Assembly (NCBI RefSeq): GCF_016650815.1
Contig: NZ_JAEKEZ010000038.1
Location: 62,001-126,000 of the forward strand
DNA length: 64,000 nt
Source: Pseudomonas sp. TH31
Lineage (GTDB): Bacteria > Pseudomonadota > Gammaproteobacteria > Pseudomonadales > Pseudomonadaceae
Direction of reading: 5' to 3'
A program made the translations under genes and the position numbers. Under the pieces are notes generated by a model. That model was not told the origin of the DNA, made no database searches, and saw nothing but the letters and a program-made list of their open reading frames with translations. Positions 53,235 through 62,358 of the stretch are shown here, in pieces; position 1 is the stretch's first letter, and every line of letters starts with the position of its first letter.

Positions 53235-54350
53235 TCAGACTTCTTCAAGCCTGACCCAGCGCGACTCGTTGGCAGCCACACGTATCGCCGTCGCCAACCG
53301 TTCGACTTCCCACGCCTGTTCGAAATCGGTGCCGCCCTGACTGATCCCGGCCAACGCCATCACCAGATCATGCACCTCAAGGGTCTTGAGTTCGTTGTAA
53401 CCCAGTTGATGCCCCGGCGCCGGGCTGAACGCCGCGTAACCCGGCAAGTTCGGCCCGGCGAGCAAGCGCTGGAAGCCGTCCTGGCCAGCACGAAACAGAC
53501 GCAGTTCATTCAAGCGTTCCTGATCGAAAGCCAGGGTGCCTCGGGTACCGCTGATCTCGAAACTCAGGTGATTCTTGTAGCCATGCTTGAGCCAACTGCT
53601 GCTGAACGTGCCCCAGGCGCCGCTGGCAAACCGCAGCAGCGCATGAACCTGATCGTCCACTGCAATGTTCCGGTGTTCCTGACTACCGGTGGTGGCCGGG
53701 CGTTGTTTGTGTACGGTCTGGGTGTCGGCGCACACCGCTTCGACATCGCCTGCCAGATAACGGGCCATCGCCAGCAAGTGACTGCCCAGATCGGCTAACG
53801 CGCCGCCGGCATGCGCGGCGTCGCAACGCCAGGACCAGGGTGAGGCGGCATCGGCCATGAAATCTTCGCTGAATTCACCCTGGAAACTGATGATATCGCC
53901 CAACTCGCCGCTCTGAATCAGCTCGCGTGCCAGGCCAATCATCGGGTTGTGCTGATAGTTGTAACCAACCCGCGTCACCACACCCGCCGCTTTGGCCGCC
54001 AGACGCATGGCGTTGGCTTGTTCGAGGTTCACCGCCAGCGGTTTTTCGCAGTACACCGGTTTGCCGGCGGCGAGGGCGGCCATGGCCATCGGGTAGTGCA
54101 GATGATTGGGGGTGGTGATAGCGATCAGGTTGACCTTCGGGTCATCGATCAGTTGTTGCCAGTCACTGTGAGCGCTGCCGAAACCCCAGGCCTCGGCACA
54201 CTGCCGGGCGCGCTGCGGATCGGCGTCAGCCAGCGCGGCGAGTTTGAGCTTCAGGGGCAGCTCGAAAACCGCACTGACGTTACGAAACGCCAGGGCGTGG
54301 GCACGGCCCATGAAACCTGTGCCGATGAGTCCGATACCGAGTTCGCGCAT
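53235..54350 (-). CDS. Gfo/Idh/MocA-family oxidoreductase
   Basis: This 371-residue NAD(P)-dependent oxidoreductase has an N-terminal Rossmann domain (GIGLIGTGFMGRAHALAFRN) and the conserved EKPLAVNLEQANAM motif with catalytic Lys. The region after WRCDAAHAGGALADLGSHLLAMA has the His seen in sugar or inositol dehydrogenases. Substrate unknown; there are no sugar transporters adjacent. Confidence 0.88.
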   Translation of the reverse strand: MRELGIGLIGTGFMGRAHALAFRNVSAVFELPLKLKLAALADADPQRARQCAEAWGFGSAHSDWQQLIDDPKVNLIAITTPNHLHYPMAMAALAAGKPVYCEKPLAVNLEQANAMRLAAKAAGVVTRVGYNYQHNPMIGLARELIQSGELGDIISFQGEFSEDFMADAASPWSWRCDAAHAGGALADLGSHLLAMARYLAGDVEAVCADTQTVHKQRPATTGSQEHRNIAVDDQVHALLRFASGAWGTFSSSWLKHGYKNHLSFEISGTRGTLAFDQERLNELRLFRAGQDGFQRLLAGPNLPGYAAFSPAPGHQLGYNELKTLEVHDLVMALAGISQGGTDFEQAWEVERLATAIRVAANESRWVRLEEV

Positions 54351-54450
54351 AGCCGGGGTCCTTTTGGATTTTTGTTTTCAGAAGGGATATTAATGGAATA
54401 AATATTCCCACAATGCAATCCTTGGAATAAAAATTCTCAATAGTGGATCC

Positions 54451-54550
54451 CCCCGTAGGAGCTGCCGAAGGCTGCGATATTTTGATCTTGATTTTTGCGA
54501 TTCTGAAGGCGCTAGAGTCAAAGATCGCAGCCTTCGGCAGCTCCTACATT
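54451..54550. repeat. REP doublet, type GTAGGAGCTGCCGAAGGCTG
   Basis: Arms CGTAGGAGCTGCCGAAGGCT and AGCCTTCGGCAGCTCCTACA enclose about 45 bp between the oxidoreductase and the SDR gene. Confidence 0.85.
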
Positions 54551-54574
54551 GGGGCGCACACATTCTGGCGGGGA

Positions 54575-54602
54575 ATAAAAAGGCAGCCCTCAGGCTGCCT
54601 TC
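54575..54602 (-). terminator. Intrinsic terminator of the SDR operon
   Basis: Read on the minus strand, stem AAGGCAGCC / GGCTGCCTT with a four-base loop is followed by TTT, 19 bp after the SDR stop. Confidence 0.8.
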
Positions 54603-54620
54603 GCGTACCCGCCAATCCAG

Positions 54621-55388
54621 TCAGGACAGGAACCCGCCATCCACATTCAACGAAACACCGGTGGTGTAGCTGGAGGCATCGCTAGCGAGGTAAAGCACTG
54701 CCCCCGCCATCTCACTCGGATCCGCCACTCGCTTGAGCGGAATCTGCTGCAGCGCAGTCTTTAAAATCGCGTCGTTTTTCACCAGCGCCGACGCAAACTT
54801 GGTGTCCGTCAGCCCAGGCAGCAGGGCGTTGCAGCGGATGCCGAACTGGGCACATTCCTTGGCGAAGACTTTGGTCATGTTGATCACCGCAGCCTTGGTC
54901 ACCGAGTAGATGCCCTGGAAGATCCCCGGTGAGATACCGTTGATCGACGCGACGTTGATGATGCTGCCGCCGCCGTTGTCGCGCATCAGCTTGCCGGCTT
55001 CCACCGACATGAAGAAGTAGCCGCGGATGTTCACGTCGACGGTTTTCTGGAAGGCGCTGAGGTCGGTGTCCAGCACGTTGCAGAACTGCGGGTTGGTCGC
55101 GGCGTTGTTGACCAGGATGTCCAGGCGCCCGAATTGTTCGCGGATGCTGGCGAAGACTTGGGTGATCTGTTCCATTTCGCCGATGTGGCAGGCGATGGCG
55201 GTGGCTTTGCCACCGGCGGCGATGATCGCGTCGGCCACGTGTTGGCAGCCGTCGAGTTTGCGGCTCGAAACGATGACATGGGCGCCTTGCTGGGCCAGCA
55301 GTTTGGCGATGGCTTCACCGATGCCACGGCTGGCGCCGGAAACGAAAGCGATCTTGCCGTCGAGGTCGAACAACTGAGTCTTGGACAT
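54621..55388 (-). CDS. Short-chain dehydrogenase/reductase
   Basis: This 255-residue classical SDR has the cofactor motif SGASRGIGEAIA, NNAATNP and catalytic Ser-Tyr-Lys in NVASINGISPGIFQGIYSVTKAAV. It follows a phosphotransferase gene on the same strand with a 38-bp gap. The pair resembles acyl-CoA or alcohol catabolic clusters, but the substrate cannot be inferred. Confidence 0.88.
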   Translation of the reverse strand: MSKTQLFDLDGKIAFVSGASRGIGEAIAKLLAQQGAHVIVSSRKLDGCQHVADAIIAAGGKATAIACHIGEMEQITQVFASIREQFGRLDILVNNAATNPQFCNVLDTDLSAFQKTVDVNIRGYFFMSVEAGKLMRDNGGGSIINVASINGISPGIFQGIYSVTKAAVINMTKVFAKECAQFGIRCNALLPGLTDTKFASALVKNDAILKTALQQIPLKRVADPSEMAGAVLYLASDASSYTTGVSLNVDGGFLS

Positions 55389-55426
55389 GGGATTCTCTTA
55401 TAAAAAGTCTTATTAGGCGGCCTGGA

Positions 55427-56494
55427 TCAGAGGCTGGATTTCGAAATGACCTGCAAGCTCATTTGCTCCAGCAGTTTGTTCATGTGAATGAACTGCGCGA
55501 AGCGTTTGTCCTGGGTCTGACCGTGGAAAAAACGGTAATAAATCTGCTGCACGATACCGGCCAGGCGGAACAGGCCGTAGGTGTAGTAGAAGTCGAAATT
55601 GTCGATCTGGATGCCGGCGCGCTCGGCGTAGTAGTCGACGAATTCACGGCGGGTCAGCATGCCCGGCGCGTGGCTCGGCTGGCGACGCATCAGTTGCACG
55701 GGTGCCGGGTCGCCGGCTTCGATCCAGTAGGCGAGGGTGTTGCCCAAATCCATCAGCGGATCGCCGAGGGTGGTCAGTTCCCAGTCGAGCACGCCGATGA
55801 TCTGCATCGGGTTGTTCGGGTCCAGGATCACGTTGTCGAATCGGTAGTCGTTATGGACGATGCTCGACGTCGGATGGTCGGCCGGCATCTTGGCATTGAG
55901 CCAGGCCTTGACCGCGTCCCACTGCGGCGCGTCGGGGGTCAGGGCTTTCTCGTAGCGTTCGCTCCAGCCTTTGATCTGCCGTGCGACATAGCCTTCGGGT
56001 TTGCCAAGGTCCGCCAGGCCACAGGCCTTGTAGTCGACCCGGTGCAGTTCGACGAACTTGTCGATGAAGCTTTTGCACAATGCCTCTGTCTTGGCGGCAT
56101 CCAGACCGAGTTCCGGTGGCAGTTCCGAGCGCAGGATGATGCCGTTGACCCGTTCCATCACATAGAACTCGGCGCCGATCACCGATTCGTCGGTGCAGTG
56201 CACGTAGGCCTTGGGGCAGTACGGGAAGCCGTCCTTGAGCTGGTTCAGGATGCGAAACTCGCGGCCCATGTCGTGGGCGGACTTGGCCTTGTGGCCGAAC
56301 GGCGGGCGACGCAGAACGAATTCCTGCCCGGGGTATTCCAGCAGGTACGTCAGGTTCGACGCGCCGCCCGGAAACTGGCTGATCTGCGGCACGCCGCTCA
56401 GGCCCGGAATATGGGCCTTGAGGTATGGATCGATCAGGCTGGCATCGAGTTCTTCGCCGGAGCGGATACGGGTGGACTGGTCAGTAAGCGCCAT
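55427..56494 (-). CDS. Phosphotransferase family protein (APH/ACAD10-like)
   Basis: This 355-residue protein-kinase-like small-molecule phosphotransferase has the catalytic loop IVHNDYRFDNVILD and metal-binding GVLDWELTTLGDPLMDLG. The N-terminal half shows ISQFPGGASNLTYLLEYPGQEFVLRRPP (ATP-binding Lys region). Members occur near acyl-CoA dehydrogenases and are thought to phosphorylate hydroxyacyl intermediates. It probably forms an operon with the SDR. Confidence 0.85.
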   Translation of the reverse strand: MALTDQSTRIRSGEELDASLIDPYLKAHIPGLSGVPQISQFPGGASNLTYLLEYPGQEFVLRRPPFGHKAKSAHDMGREFRILNQLKDGFPYCPKAYVHCTDESVIGAEFYVMERVNGIILRSELPPELGLDAAKTEALCKSFIDKFVELHRVDYKACGLADLGKPEGYVARQIKGWSERYEKALTPDAPQWDAVKAWLNAKMPADHPTSSIVHNDYRFDNVILDPNNPMQIIGVLDWELTTLGDPLMDLGNTLAYWIEAGDPAPVQLMRRQPSHAPGMLTRREFVDYYAERAGIQIDNFDFYYTYGLFRLAGIVQQIYYRFFHGQTQDKRFAQFIHMNKLLEQMSLQVISKSSL

Positions 56495-56681
56495 GCTTAT
56501 CCCTTCTGCTTATTTTGGAGGCCAGACATCATTGGTTAATCTAATGGTGAGACGGGCGTGCCACAAGCACGGCTCGGTCTTATAGGTTAGCGTGTTGCTG
56601 GATAATCAGCGTTCCTGATGCGAGAACCGACGTGGCGGGCTCTGGTTCAGGGATGCAGCGCTTCCAGGAAGGAGGTTTGAA

Positions 56682-57041
56682 ATGAGCTGTGCGCAAGTGT
56701 GTGTCACCGCAACCCTGCAATGCAGCTTCGGCGCGGCGCCTGGCGTGCTCAACGTGTTGCCGGTGAACCGAACCCTGACCGGCGGCATGCCCGCCGCCAA
56801 CATCATGGACCACATCCCGCTGGTCAACGGCATGCCTTTTGGCGGGTGCATGAGCATGGCCAAGCCGATGGTCGCGGCCGCTACCGCCGCTGCGCTCGGG
56901 GTCTTGACGCCGATGCCGTGTATCCCGGCCACCACCGCCGCCCCGTGGATACCCGACGGCGCGCCAACGGTGTTGCTGGGCAACTGGGCGGGGGTGATCA
57001 AAATCGCCATGCCGGGGCAGATGCAGATGCTGATTCCCTGA
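56682..57041 (+). CDS. PAAR-like DUF4280 protein
   Basis: This 119-residue protein has the DUF4280 pattern: VCVTATLQCSFGAAPGVLNVLPVNRTLTGGMPAANIMDHIPLVN, two cysteines and a C-terminal VLLGNWAGVIKIAMPGQMQMLIP. These act as spike-tip or effector-associated proteins of type VI-like systems. Compared with members I recall, about a dozen residues are missing between VLLGN and NWAGVI, so an in-frame deletion is possible. It is convergent to a truncated VgrG/MORN-type gene. Confidence 0.78.
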   Translation: MSCAQVCVTATLQCSFGAAPGVLNVLPVNRTLTGGMPAANIMDHIPLVNGMPFGGCMSMAKPMVAAATAAALGVLTPMPCIPATTAAPWIPDGAPTVLLGNWAGVIKIAMPGQMQMLIP

Positions 57042-57078
57042 TCCAGACATGCACAGTTTGGGAGTATGGGTGAAATTC

Positions 57079-57124
57079 CTGTAGGAGCTGCCGAAGGCTC
57101 GGGCCGCGTTCGGCAGCTCCTACA
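57079..57124. repeat. Compact chimeric REP hairpin
   Basis: Outer arms TGTAGGAGCTGCCGAAGGCT and GGCAGCTCCTACA of one REP class enclose the core GGCTCGGGCCGCGTTCGG of another. Confidence 0.78.
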
Positions 57125-57133
57125 ACACAAGGC

Positions 57134-57536
57134 TTACGCCTGCGCTGGATCCGCCCACCGTCGAAACCACCAGCGCACCCGCGATATCGGCTTGCCCTCG
57201 GCATCCAGCGGTCGCCCGTCACTGGCAAACCCCTGTTCCGGCTCCACCAACTGCCCATTGAGATACCGCGCATCCACCGTCGGTTTGCCATTGGGATGAA
57301 ACCGCTGATATCGCCCCTCACGCACGCCATCACGGTAGAACTCAGCTTTAGCCAGTTGCCCGTCCGAGAAGTAATTATTCGCCTTGGCCGCCAGGTCCGC
57401 GCCGCTCTTGATGCTGAAACTGCCGCCGCTTTGCAGGGGCAGGATACCGCTCACTTTGATCGTCAGGTTGCCATCCACCGTCAGGCTGTAGTTGCCGGTG
57501 ACCTTGTGCTCGTTCGTAGTTGCCGCCGGGGCTGTG
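57134..57536 (-). pseudogene. 5'-truncated VgrG-like/MORN-repeat gene
   Basis: On the minus strand the open frame starts after a stop at about 57536. It reads TNEHKVTGNYSLTVDGNLTIKVSG, typical of the repetitive end of VgrG-type spike proteins. Two MORN_2 repeats follow (AEFYRDGVREGRYQRFHPNGKPTVDARYLNGQLVEPEQ). A GTG at 57478 could give a 114-residue product. The 5' end is cut at the border of the tandem REPIN array (57541). The upstream part of the gene is not in the window. Confidence 0.6.
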
Positions 57537-57540
57537 GCTC

Positions 57541-58317
57541 ACCACATAACAACTGTGGGAGTGAGCCTGCTCGCAATAGCGGTCTGACATTCAATATTGG
57601 TGTTGACTGACACGGCCTCATCGCGAGCAAGCTCAGCTCCTACAGGGATTGTGGTCGTCCACACATACTCGGTTCACCACATAACAACTGTGGGAGTGAG
57701 CCTGCTCGCGATAGCGGTCTGACATTCAATATTGGTGTTGACTGACACGGCCTCATCGCGAGCAAGCTCAGCTCCTACAGGGATTGTGGTCGTCCACACA
57801 TACTCGGTTCACCACCGAACAACTGTGGGAGTGAGCCTGCTCGCGATAGCGGTCTGACATTCAATATTGGTGTTGACTGACACGGCCTCATCGCGAGCAA
57901 GCTCAGCTCCTACAGGGATTGTGGTCGTACACACATACTCGGTTCACCACATAACAACTGTGGGAGCGAGCTTGCTCGCGAAAGAGGTCTGACATTCAAC
58001 ATTGGTGTTGACTGATACGGCCTCATCGCGAGCAAGCTCAGCTCCTACAGGGATTGTGGTCGTACACACATACTCGGTTCACCACCGAACAACTGTGGGA
58101 GTGAGCCTGCTCGCGATAGCGGTCTGACATTCAACATTGGTGTTGACTGATACGGCCTCATCGCGAGCAAGCTCAGCTCCTACAGGGATTGTGGTCGTAC
58201 ACACATACTCGGTTCACCACCGAACAACTGTGGGAGTGAGCCTGCTCGCGATAGCGGTCTGACAGTCGACATCTCTCTGGCTGGAAGGCTGCCATCGCGA
58301 GCAGGCTCGCTCCCACC
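57541..58317. repeat. Tandem REPIN array, 135-bp period
   Basis: The 135-bp unit begins ACCACATAACAACTGTGGGA or ACCACCGAACAACTGTGGGA at 57541, 57676, 57811, 57946, 58081 and 58216. It repeats five times fully, with a partial sixth that diverges after about 58266 and ends in a normal REP arm at 58317. Each unit holds an inverted REP pair (TGTGGGAGTGAGCCTGCTCG and TCGCGAGCAAGCTCAGCTCC). Units differ by a few substitutions (ATAAC/CGAAC, GTCC/GTAC, CAATATTGG/CAACATTGG). No long frame crosses it. Confidence 0.93.
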
Positions 58318-58340
58318 TTGATTTATGGTGTGGCCGGGAT

Positions 58341-59305
58341 TTAGACGGGCCGGGTAACCATGGGTGTTGGTAAGGCAATCGGTGTCAGCACCGGTCGGTC
58401 GGCGAAGAATGCAACCAGGTTTTTGCCGACCAACTCCACGGTGCCCTGGGTTGCTTCCGGCGACAGCCCGGCGACATGCGGCGTCAGGACCACATTGGTC
58501 AAGGCCTTGAGGGCATCAGGCACCTTGGGCTCGTGGTCGTACACGTCGAGTGCCGCACCGCCGATCCTGCGTTGTTCCAGTGCATTGATCAGGTCTGCCG
58601 TGACCACGACGCTGGCTCGGGCAATGTTGACCAGGAAACCCTTCGGCCCCAGCGCGTCCAGCACCTGTCGATTGATCAGGTGTTGGGTGCCGAGCCCGCC
58701 GGGGGTAGCGACGACCAGGAAGTCCGACGCCCGCGCCAGTTCCGTCGGCGTCGAGCAGTAGCTGTAGGGCACGTCGCTGCGGTGCTGGCGGTTGTGGTAA
58801 CTCACGCTCATGTCGAAACCATTGCCGGCACGCTTGGCGATGGCCATGCCGACTGCGCCGAGCCCGAGAATGCCCAGGCGTTTGCCGGCGAGGGACGGGC
58901 GCATGATTTTCGGCCATTCGCCACGGCGCACGGCGGCATCGGCCCGGGAATGTCGCGCACCAGCGACAGCAGCAACGCCATGGCGTGATCGGCCACCGAA
59001 GAGGCGTTGACCCCGGCACCGTTGGTGACGGTGAGGCCGCGGTCGCTGGCGGCTTGCAGGTCGACGTGTTCGTAACCGGCGCCGATCACACAGATGATTT
59101 TCAGGGCGGGCAGGGCGGCGATTTCTTCGGCGTACAGACCCAGCGGGCCGCGAGTCAGCACGGCATCGATGCGGGCGCCGTGGGTGGCGATGGCTTGGGC
59201 GCGTTCGGCAGGTGTGGGCGCCAGGATCAGGTGAAAGCCCTGATGCTCGAGAATCGGCAGGTAGTCATTGATGGTTTCAACCAATACCAGAACGGTTGCG
59301 GTCAT
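58341..59305 (-). CDS. D-2-hydroxyacid dehydrogenase, apparent frameshift
   Basis: This NAD(P)-linked enzyme of about 321 residues has an N-terminal substrate domain (MTATVLVLVETINDYLPILE). The nucleotide-binding motif is LGILGLGAVGMAIAKRAGNG, with catalytic Arg near NIARASVVV and His in LTPHVAGLSPEA. The frame is lost after LVRDIPG and resumes at RRGEWPKIMRPSLAGK. One base added to the CCC at 58943-58945 (GGG on the coding strand) joins them. Substrate (glyoxylate, pyruvate or similar) is unknown. Confidence 0.87.
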
Positions 59306-59458
59306 GCTGGGCTCCTGTGGGCATTGGAATGTCGGGGGCTCGAATGGGGGTTCAGATTGCTGATTCCAGAGCGGTTTGGCAATTACCAGAGATCATAGGC
59401 TATGGGTTGGGGCTCCGTGGAAGGGGCGTCCCGTTTACGGCGCCGGGCAGGGCCAGTC

Positions 59459-59527
59459 CGTAGGAGCACAGCTTGCTGGCGATGGCGTCCTTAATATCGC
59501 CATCGCCAGCAAGCTGTGCTCCTACAA
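59459..59527. repeat. REP doublet, type GTAGGAGCACAGCTTGCTGG
   Basis: Arms CGTAGGAGCACAGCTTGCTG and CAGCAAGCTGTGCTCCTACA are close together, after the TetR gene end. Confidence 0.84.
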
Positions 59528-60139
59528 GATCGGTATCGCCGCAGTTGTGGTGGAATCGTCCGCCGTCAGAAAGGCGCGCGCCGCGTCGAGGATTTCATCG
59601 GACAAGGGCTCCCCACGGGTGGCGCGGGCCAGAGTCAGGGCGCCTACCATCAGTGAATATTCGACCAACGCCTGTCGTCGATCACGTTCGGCATCGCCAG
59701 AGTTGACCAGTGAACCATAAGACTCCAGCAGTTTGTCGAGGCCTTCCATGAAGGTCTGGCGCAAGCCGCTATCGGTCGCTTCGTGGCACATGTCCCCGGC
59801 AAAGGCGACCACCGGGCAGCTGTCGCCGGGATTGTCGCGGCTGGCGGCCGACAGGTACGGATCGACCAAGGCGTGGCGGGCAGCGGTTTTGTCATCATGC
59901 TCGGCGATCCTGGCTTTCCAGCGCTCAGCCGATTGCTCGAACGCCCGACCGCCGGCCTCACGGGCCAAGGCTTCCTTGGACTCGAAGTGTCCGTAGAAGC
60001 CGCCATGGGTCAGCCCGGCCGCGCCCATCACGTCGACGACGCTGATGCCGTGGAGGCCGCGCTCACGAAACAGCCGCGTGGCGGCCTCGACGATGATTTC
60101 GCGGTTGAGGTCGGCTTGTTTACGGGAGACTCGGGGCAT
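59522..60139 (-). CDS. TetR-family regulator
   Basis: This 205-residue regulator has an N-terminal TetR domain (EIIVEAATRLFRERGLHGISVVDVMGAAGLTHGGFYGHFESKEAL). The ligand domain holds SCPVVAFAGDMCHEATDSGLRQTF, common in NemR/AcrR-like sensors of electrophiles; Cys residues there may react. The last bases of the gene form part of a REP arm (59459-59527). It lies 30 bp downstream of a tautomerase gene in the same direction. ATG 60139 (MPRVSRKQADL) chosen. Confidence 0.85.
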   Translation of the reverse strand: MPRVSRKQADLNREIIVEAATRLFRERGLHGISVVDVMGAAGLTHGGFYGHFESKEALAREAGGRAFEQSAERWKARIAEHDDKTAARHALVDPYLSAASRDNPGDSCPVVAFAGDMCHEATDSGLRQTFMEGLDKLLESYGSLVNSGDAERDRRQALVEYSLMVGALTLARATRGEPLSDEILDAARAFLTADDSTTTAAIPIL

Positions 60140-60169
60140 CAACGGCTCACAGGTTTGAGTGGACAGCAA

Positions 60170-60552
60170 TCAACTGGCGTACTGGGCAATCCCGTTTCCA
60201 AACGACCAGTTCTCTTTTTCACTTCCACCAGATTAATGAAAACATCTTCCAGGCGCACCGCCAGTTCACTGTTCAGGCTCTGGGCAATGGTCTTGTAGAG
60301 CCGTTTTTTCTGCTCCAGGGTCCGGCCTTCATTCAACGTGATCTGGATCACCACCAGGCTGTCGGTGCGCTGGATGCCCAGGTATTCGGTGTCGAAGATG
60401 AAATGCCGCTCGTCGTGCTCTGCCAGAATCTGGAAATTATCGTGTTCCGGTACACCGATCGCGCTGCGCATGGCGGCGTAAATCAACTGACCCACGCGTT
60501 TGGCGAAGGTCGGGTCCTGATGCTTTTTGATGTCAACGCGAACCAGTGGCAT
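60170..60552 (-). CDS. Tautomerase-family protein, apparent frameshift at the C-terminus
   Basis: This 4-oxalocrotonate-tautomerase-like protein of about 127 residues has the N-terminal Pro after Met removal (MPLVRVDIKKHQDPTFAK). The conserved ILAEHDERHFIFDTEYLGIQRTD and VFINLVEVKK follow. The given sequence then reads RTGRLETG; adding one A to the T5/A5 run 60215-60219 gives ENWSFGNGIAQYAS and a stop at 60170, the usual end of the family. It precedes the TetR gene, which may control it. Confidence 0.85.
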
Positions 60553-60662
60553 GGGATGACTCCAGACAGAATGTGGATCAGTTAAAAATACATGATGCTT
60601 AACCTTTATCAAGCAGGCATTTTGTCCGGCGACGAACTGCACAAGCCCGACAACAATGAAGT

Positions 60663-60760
60663 TCCCTGTGGGAGCGAGCCTGCTCGCGATAGCGGAGTAT
60701 CAGCCAACATCAATGTTGAAAGTGAAATCGCCATCGCGAGCAGGCTCACTCCCACAGGGG
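60663..60760. repeat. REP doublet, type GTGGGAGCGAGCCTGCTCGC
   Basis: Arms CCCTGTGGGAGCGAGCCTGC and GCAGGCTCACTCCCACAGGG lie in the 380-bp spacer upstream of the transporter gene. The rest of the spacer (60761-60932) holds nothing I can assign beyond promoter space. Confidence 0.86.
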
Positions 60761-60932
60761 CCTGCAGCGCTTTTGGCATCTGATCCGCATAACCGCTCCT
60801 CAGCTAAGTCTTTGCTTCTGCTCATTAATCCCGGACAATCGCGCCCCTGTTTCGGTCAGGGCGCTGCCTGTCGGATTTTTCCGACTCGTCCTGACCGGGT
60901 AGCAACTGACCGGAATGCGGAGATCCCACCGG

Positions 60933-62213
60933 ATGAATGATCAGGCCAATAGCGTCGACGAACGCTATGTAGCGGCGGCACCAGCGACACTTGAGAGCTG
61001 GAATCGCCAAGACACCACCTGGATGCTGGGCCTGTTTGGCACGGCAATCGGGGCCGGCACGTTGTTTTTGCCGATCAACGCGGGCCTGGGCGGTTTCTGG
61101 CCGTTGATGGTCCTGGCGGTGCTGGCGTTCCCCATGACGTTTTACGCACACCGTGGCCTGACCCGCTTTGTGTTGTCCGGCCGTGAAGGCGCGGACATCA
61201 CCGAAGTGGTGGAAGAACACTTCGGCATCAAGGCCGGTGCGCTGATCACTTTGCTGTACTTCTTCGCGATCTTCCCGATCCTGCTGATCTACAGCGTGGC
61301 GCTGACCAACACCGTGGGCAGTTTCCTCGAGCATCAACTGCACATCATGCCGCCGCCACGGGCGATTCTGTCGTTCGTGCTGATCCTCGGCCTGTTGGCG
61401 GTGGTGCGTTGCGGCGAGCAGGTGATCGTCAAGGCCATGAGCCTGATGGTGTATCCGTTTATCGTCGCGTTGCTGTTCCTGGCGGTGTTCCTGATTCCGC
61501 ACTGGAACGGCGGCATCCTCAGCACCGCGTCCACGCTGCCTGCACCCTCGGCGCTGCTGCACACCTTGTGGCTGGCGATTCCGGTGATGGTGTTCTCGTT
61601 CAACCACTCGCCGATCATCTCGGCATTTGCGGTGGACCAGAAGCGTCGTTACGGCGAACATGCCGAAGAGCGCAGCTCGCAGATCCTGTCCCGCGCCCAC
61701 GCGTTGATGGTGGTGATGGTGCTGTTCTTCGTCTTCAGTTGCGTGCTGACCCTGACCCCGGCGCAACTGGCCGAAGCCAAGGCGCAGAACCTGTCGATCC
61801 TGTCGTACCTGGCCAACCACTTCAGCAATCCGACCATCGCCTTCGCGGCGCCGTTGATTGCGTTCGTGGCGATTTCCAAGTCGTTCCTGGGGCACTACAT
61901 CGGCGCCAGCGAAGGTCTTAAAGGCTTGATTGTCAAAAGCGGCAAGCGTCCTTCGCCTAAAGCCCTGGACCGCATGACCGCTGCGTTCATGCTGGTGGTG
62001 TGCTGGATCGTCGCGACCCTGAACCCGAGCATCCTCGGCATGATCGAAACACTCGGTGGCCCGATCATCGCGTCGATCCTGTTCCTGATGCCGATGTATG
62101 CGATCCGCAAAGTACCGGCCATGGCGCGTTATCGCGGCCAGGCGTCCAATGTCTTTGTGACGGCGGTGGGCCTGGTGGCGATTTCGGCGTTGATCTATTC
62201 GTTGACGGCCTGA
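60933..62213 (+). CDS. sdaC: HAAAP-family serine-type transporter (SdaC-like)
   Basis: This 426-residue amino-acid permease has about 11 hydrophobic segments. It starts WMLGLFGTAIGAGTLFLPINAGLGGFWPL, the conserved first helix of SdaC/TdcC. Further family blocks are FSFNHSPIISAFAVDQKRRYG and SKSFLGHYIGASEGLKGLI. It probably imports L-serine with protons; threonine is possible. ATG 60933 after GGAGATCCCACCGG. An intrinsic terminator follows. Confidence 0.88.
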   Translation: MNDQANSVDERYVAAAPATLESWNRQDTTWMLGLFGTAIGAGTLFLPINAGLGGFWPLMVLAVLAFPMTFYAHRGLTRFVLSGREGADITEVVEEHFGIKAGALITLLYFFAIFPILLIYSVALTNTVGSFLEHQLHIMPPPRAILSFVLILGLLAVVRCGEQVIVKAMSLMVYPFIVALLFLAVFLIPHWNGGILSTASTLPAPSALLHTLWLAIPVMVFSFNHSPIISAFAVDQKRRYGEHAEERSSQILSRAHALMVVMVLFFVFSCVLTLTPAQLAEAKAQNLSILSYLANHFSNPTIAFAAPLIAFVAISKSFLGHYIGASEGLKGLIVKSGKRPSPKALDRMTAAFMLVVCWIVATLNPSILGMIETLGGPIIASILFLMPMYAIRKVPAMARYRGQASNVFVTAVGLVAISALIYSLTA

Positions 62214-62219
62214 CGCATT

Positions 62220-62315
62220 CCCCTGTAGGAGCAAGGCTTGCCCGCGAAGAACGATAATGCGGTCTTTCAGATACACCGCGTTACGGCCTTCGCGAGCAAG
62301 CTTTGCTCCTACAGG
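62220..62315. repeat. REP doublet, type GTAGGAGCAAGGCTTGCCCG
   Basis: Arms CCTGTAGGAGCAAGGCTTGC and GAGCAAGCTTTGCTCCTACA directly follow the sdaC stop. Confidence 0.84.
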
Positions 62316-62321
62316 TAGAGC

Positions 62322-62358
62322 AAAAAACGCCGCTCCTTGCAAAGGGCGCGGCGTTTTT
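62322..62358 (+). terminator. Intrinsic terminator after sdaC
   Basis: AAAAACGCCG and CGGCGTTTTT arms flank a loop of about 16 bases with T5 at the end. Confidence 0.8.

Noticed and set aside
57541..58317. Possible CRISPR array from regular 135-bp repeats
   Set aside because: The whole unit repeats, including the spacer portion; there are no variable spacers or cas genes, and the repeats are REP palindromes.
60825..62342. 505-codon minus-strand open frame over sdaC
   Set aside because: Antisense shadow; Arg/Gln/His-rich and overlaps a well-supported transporter.
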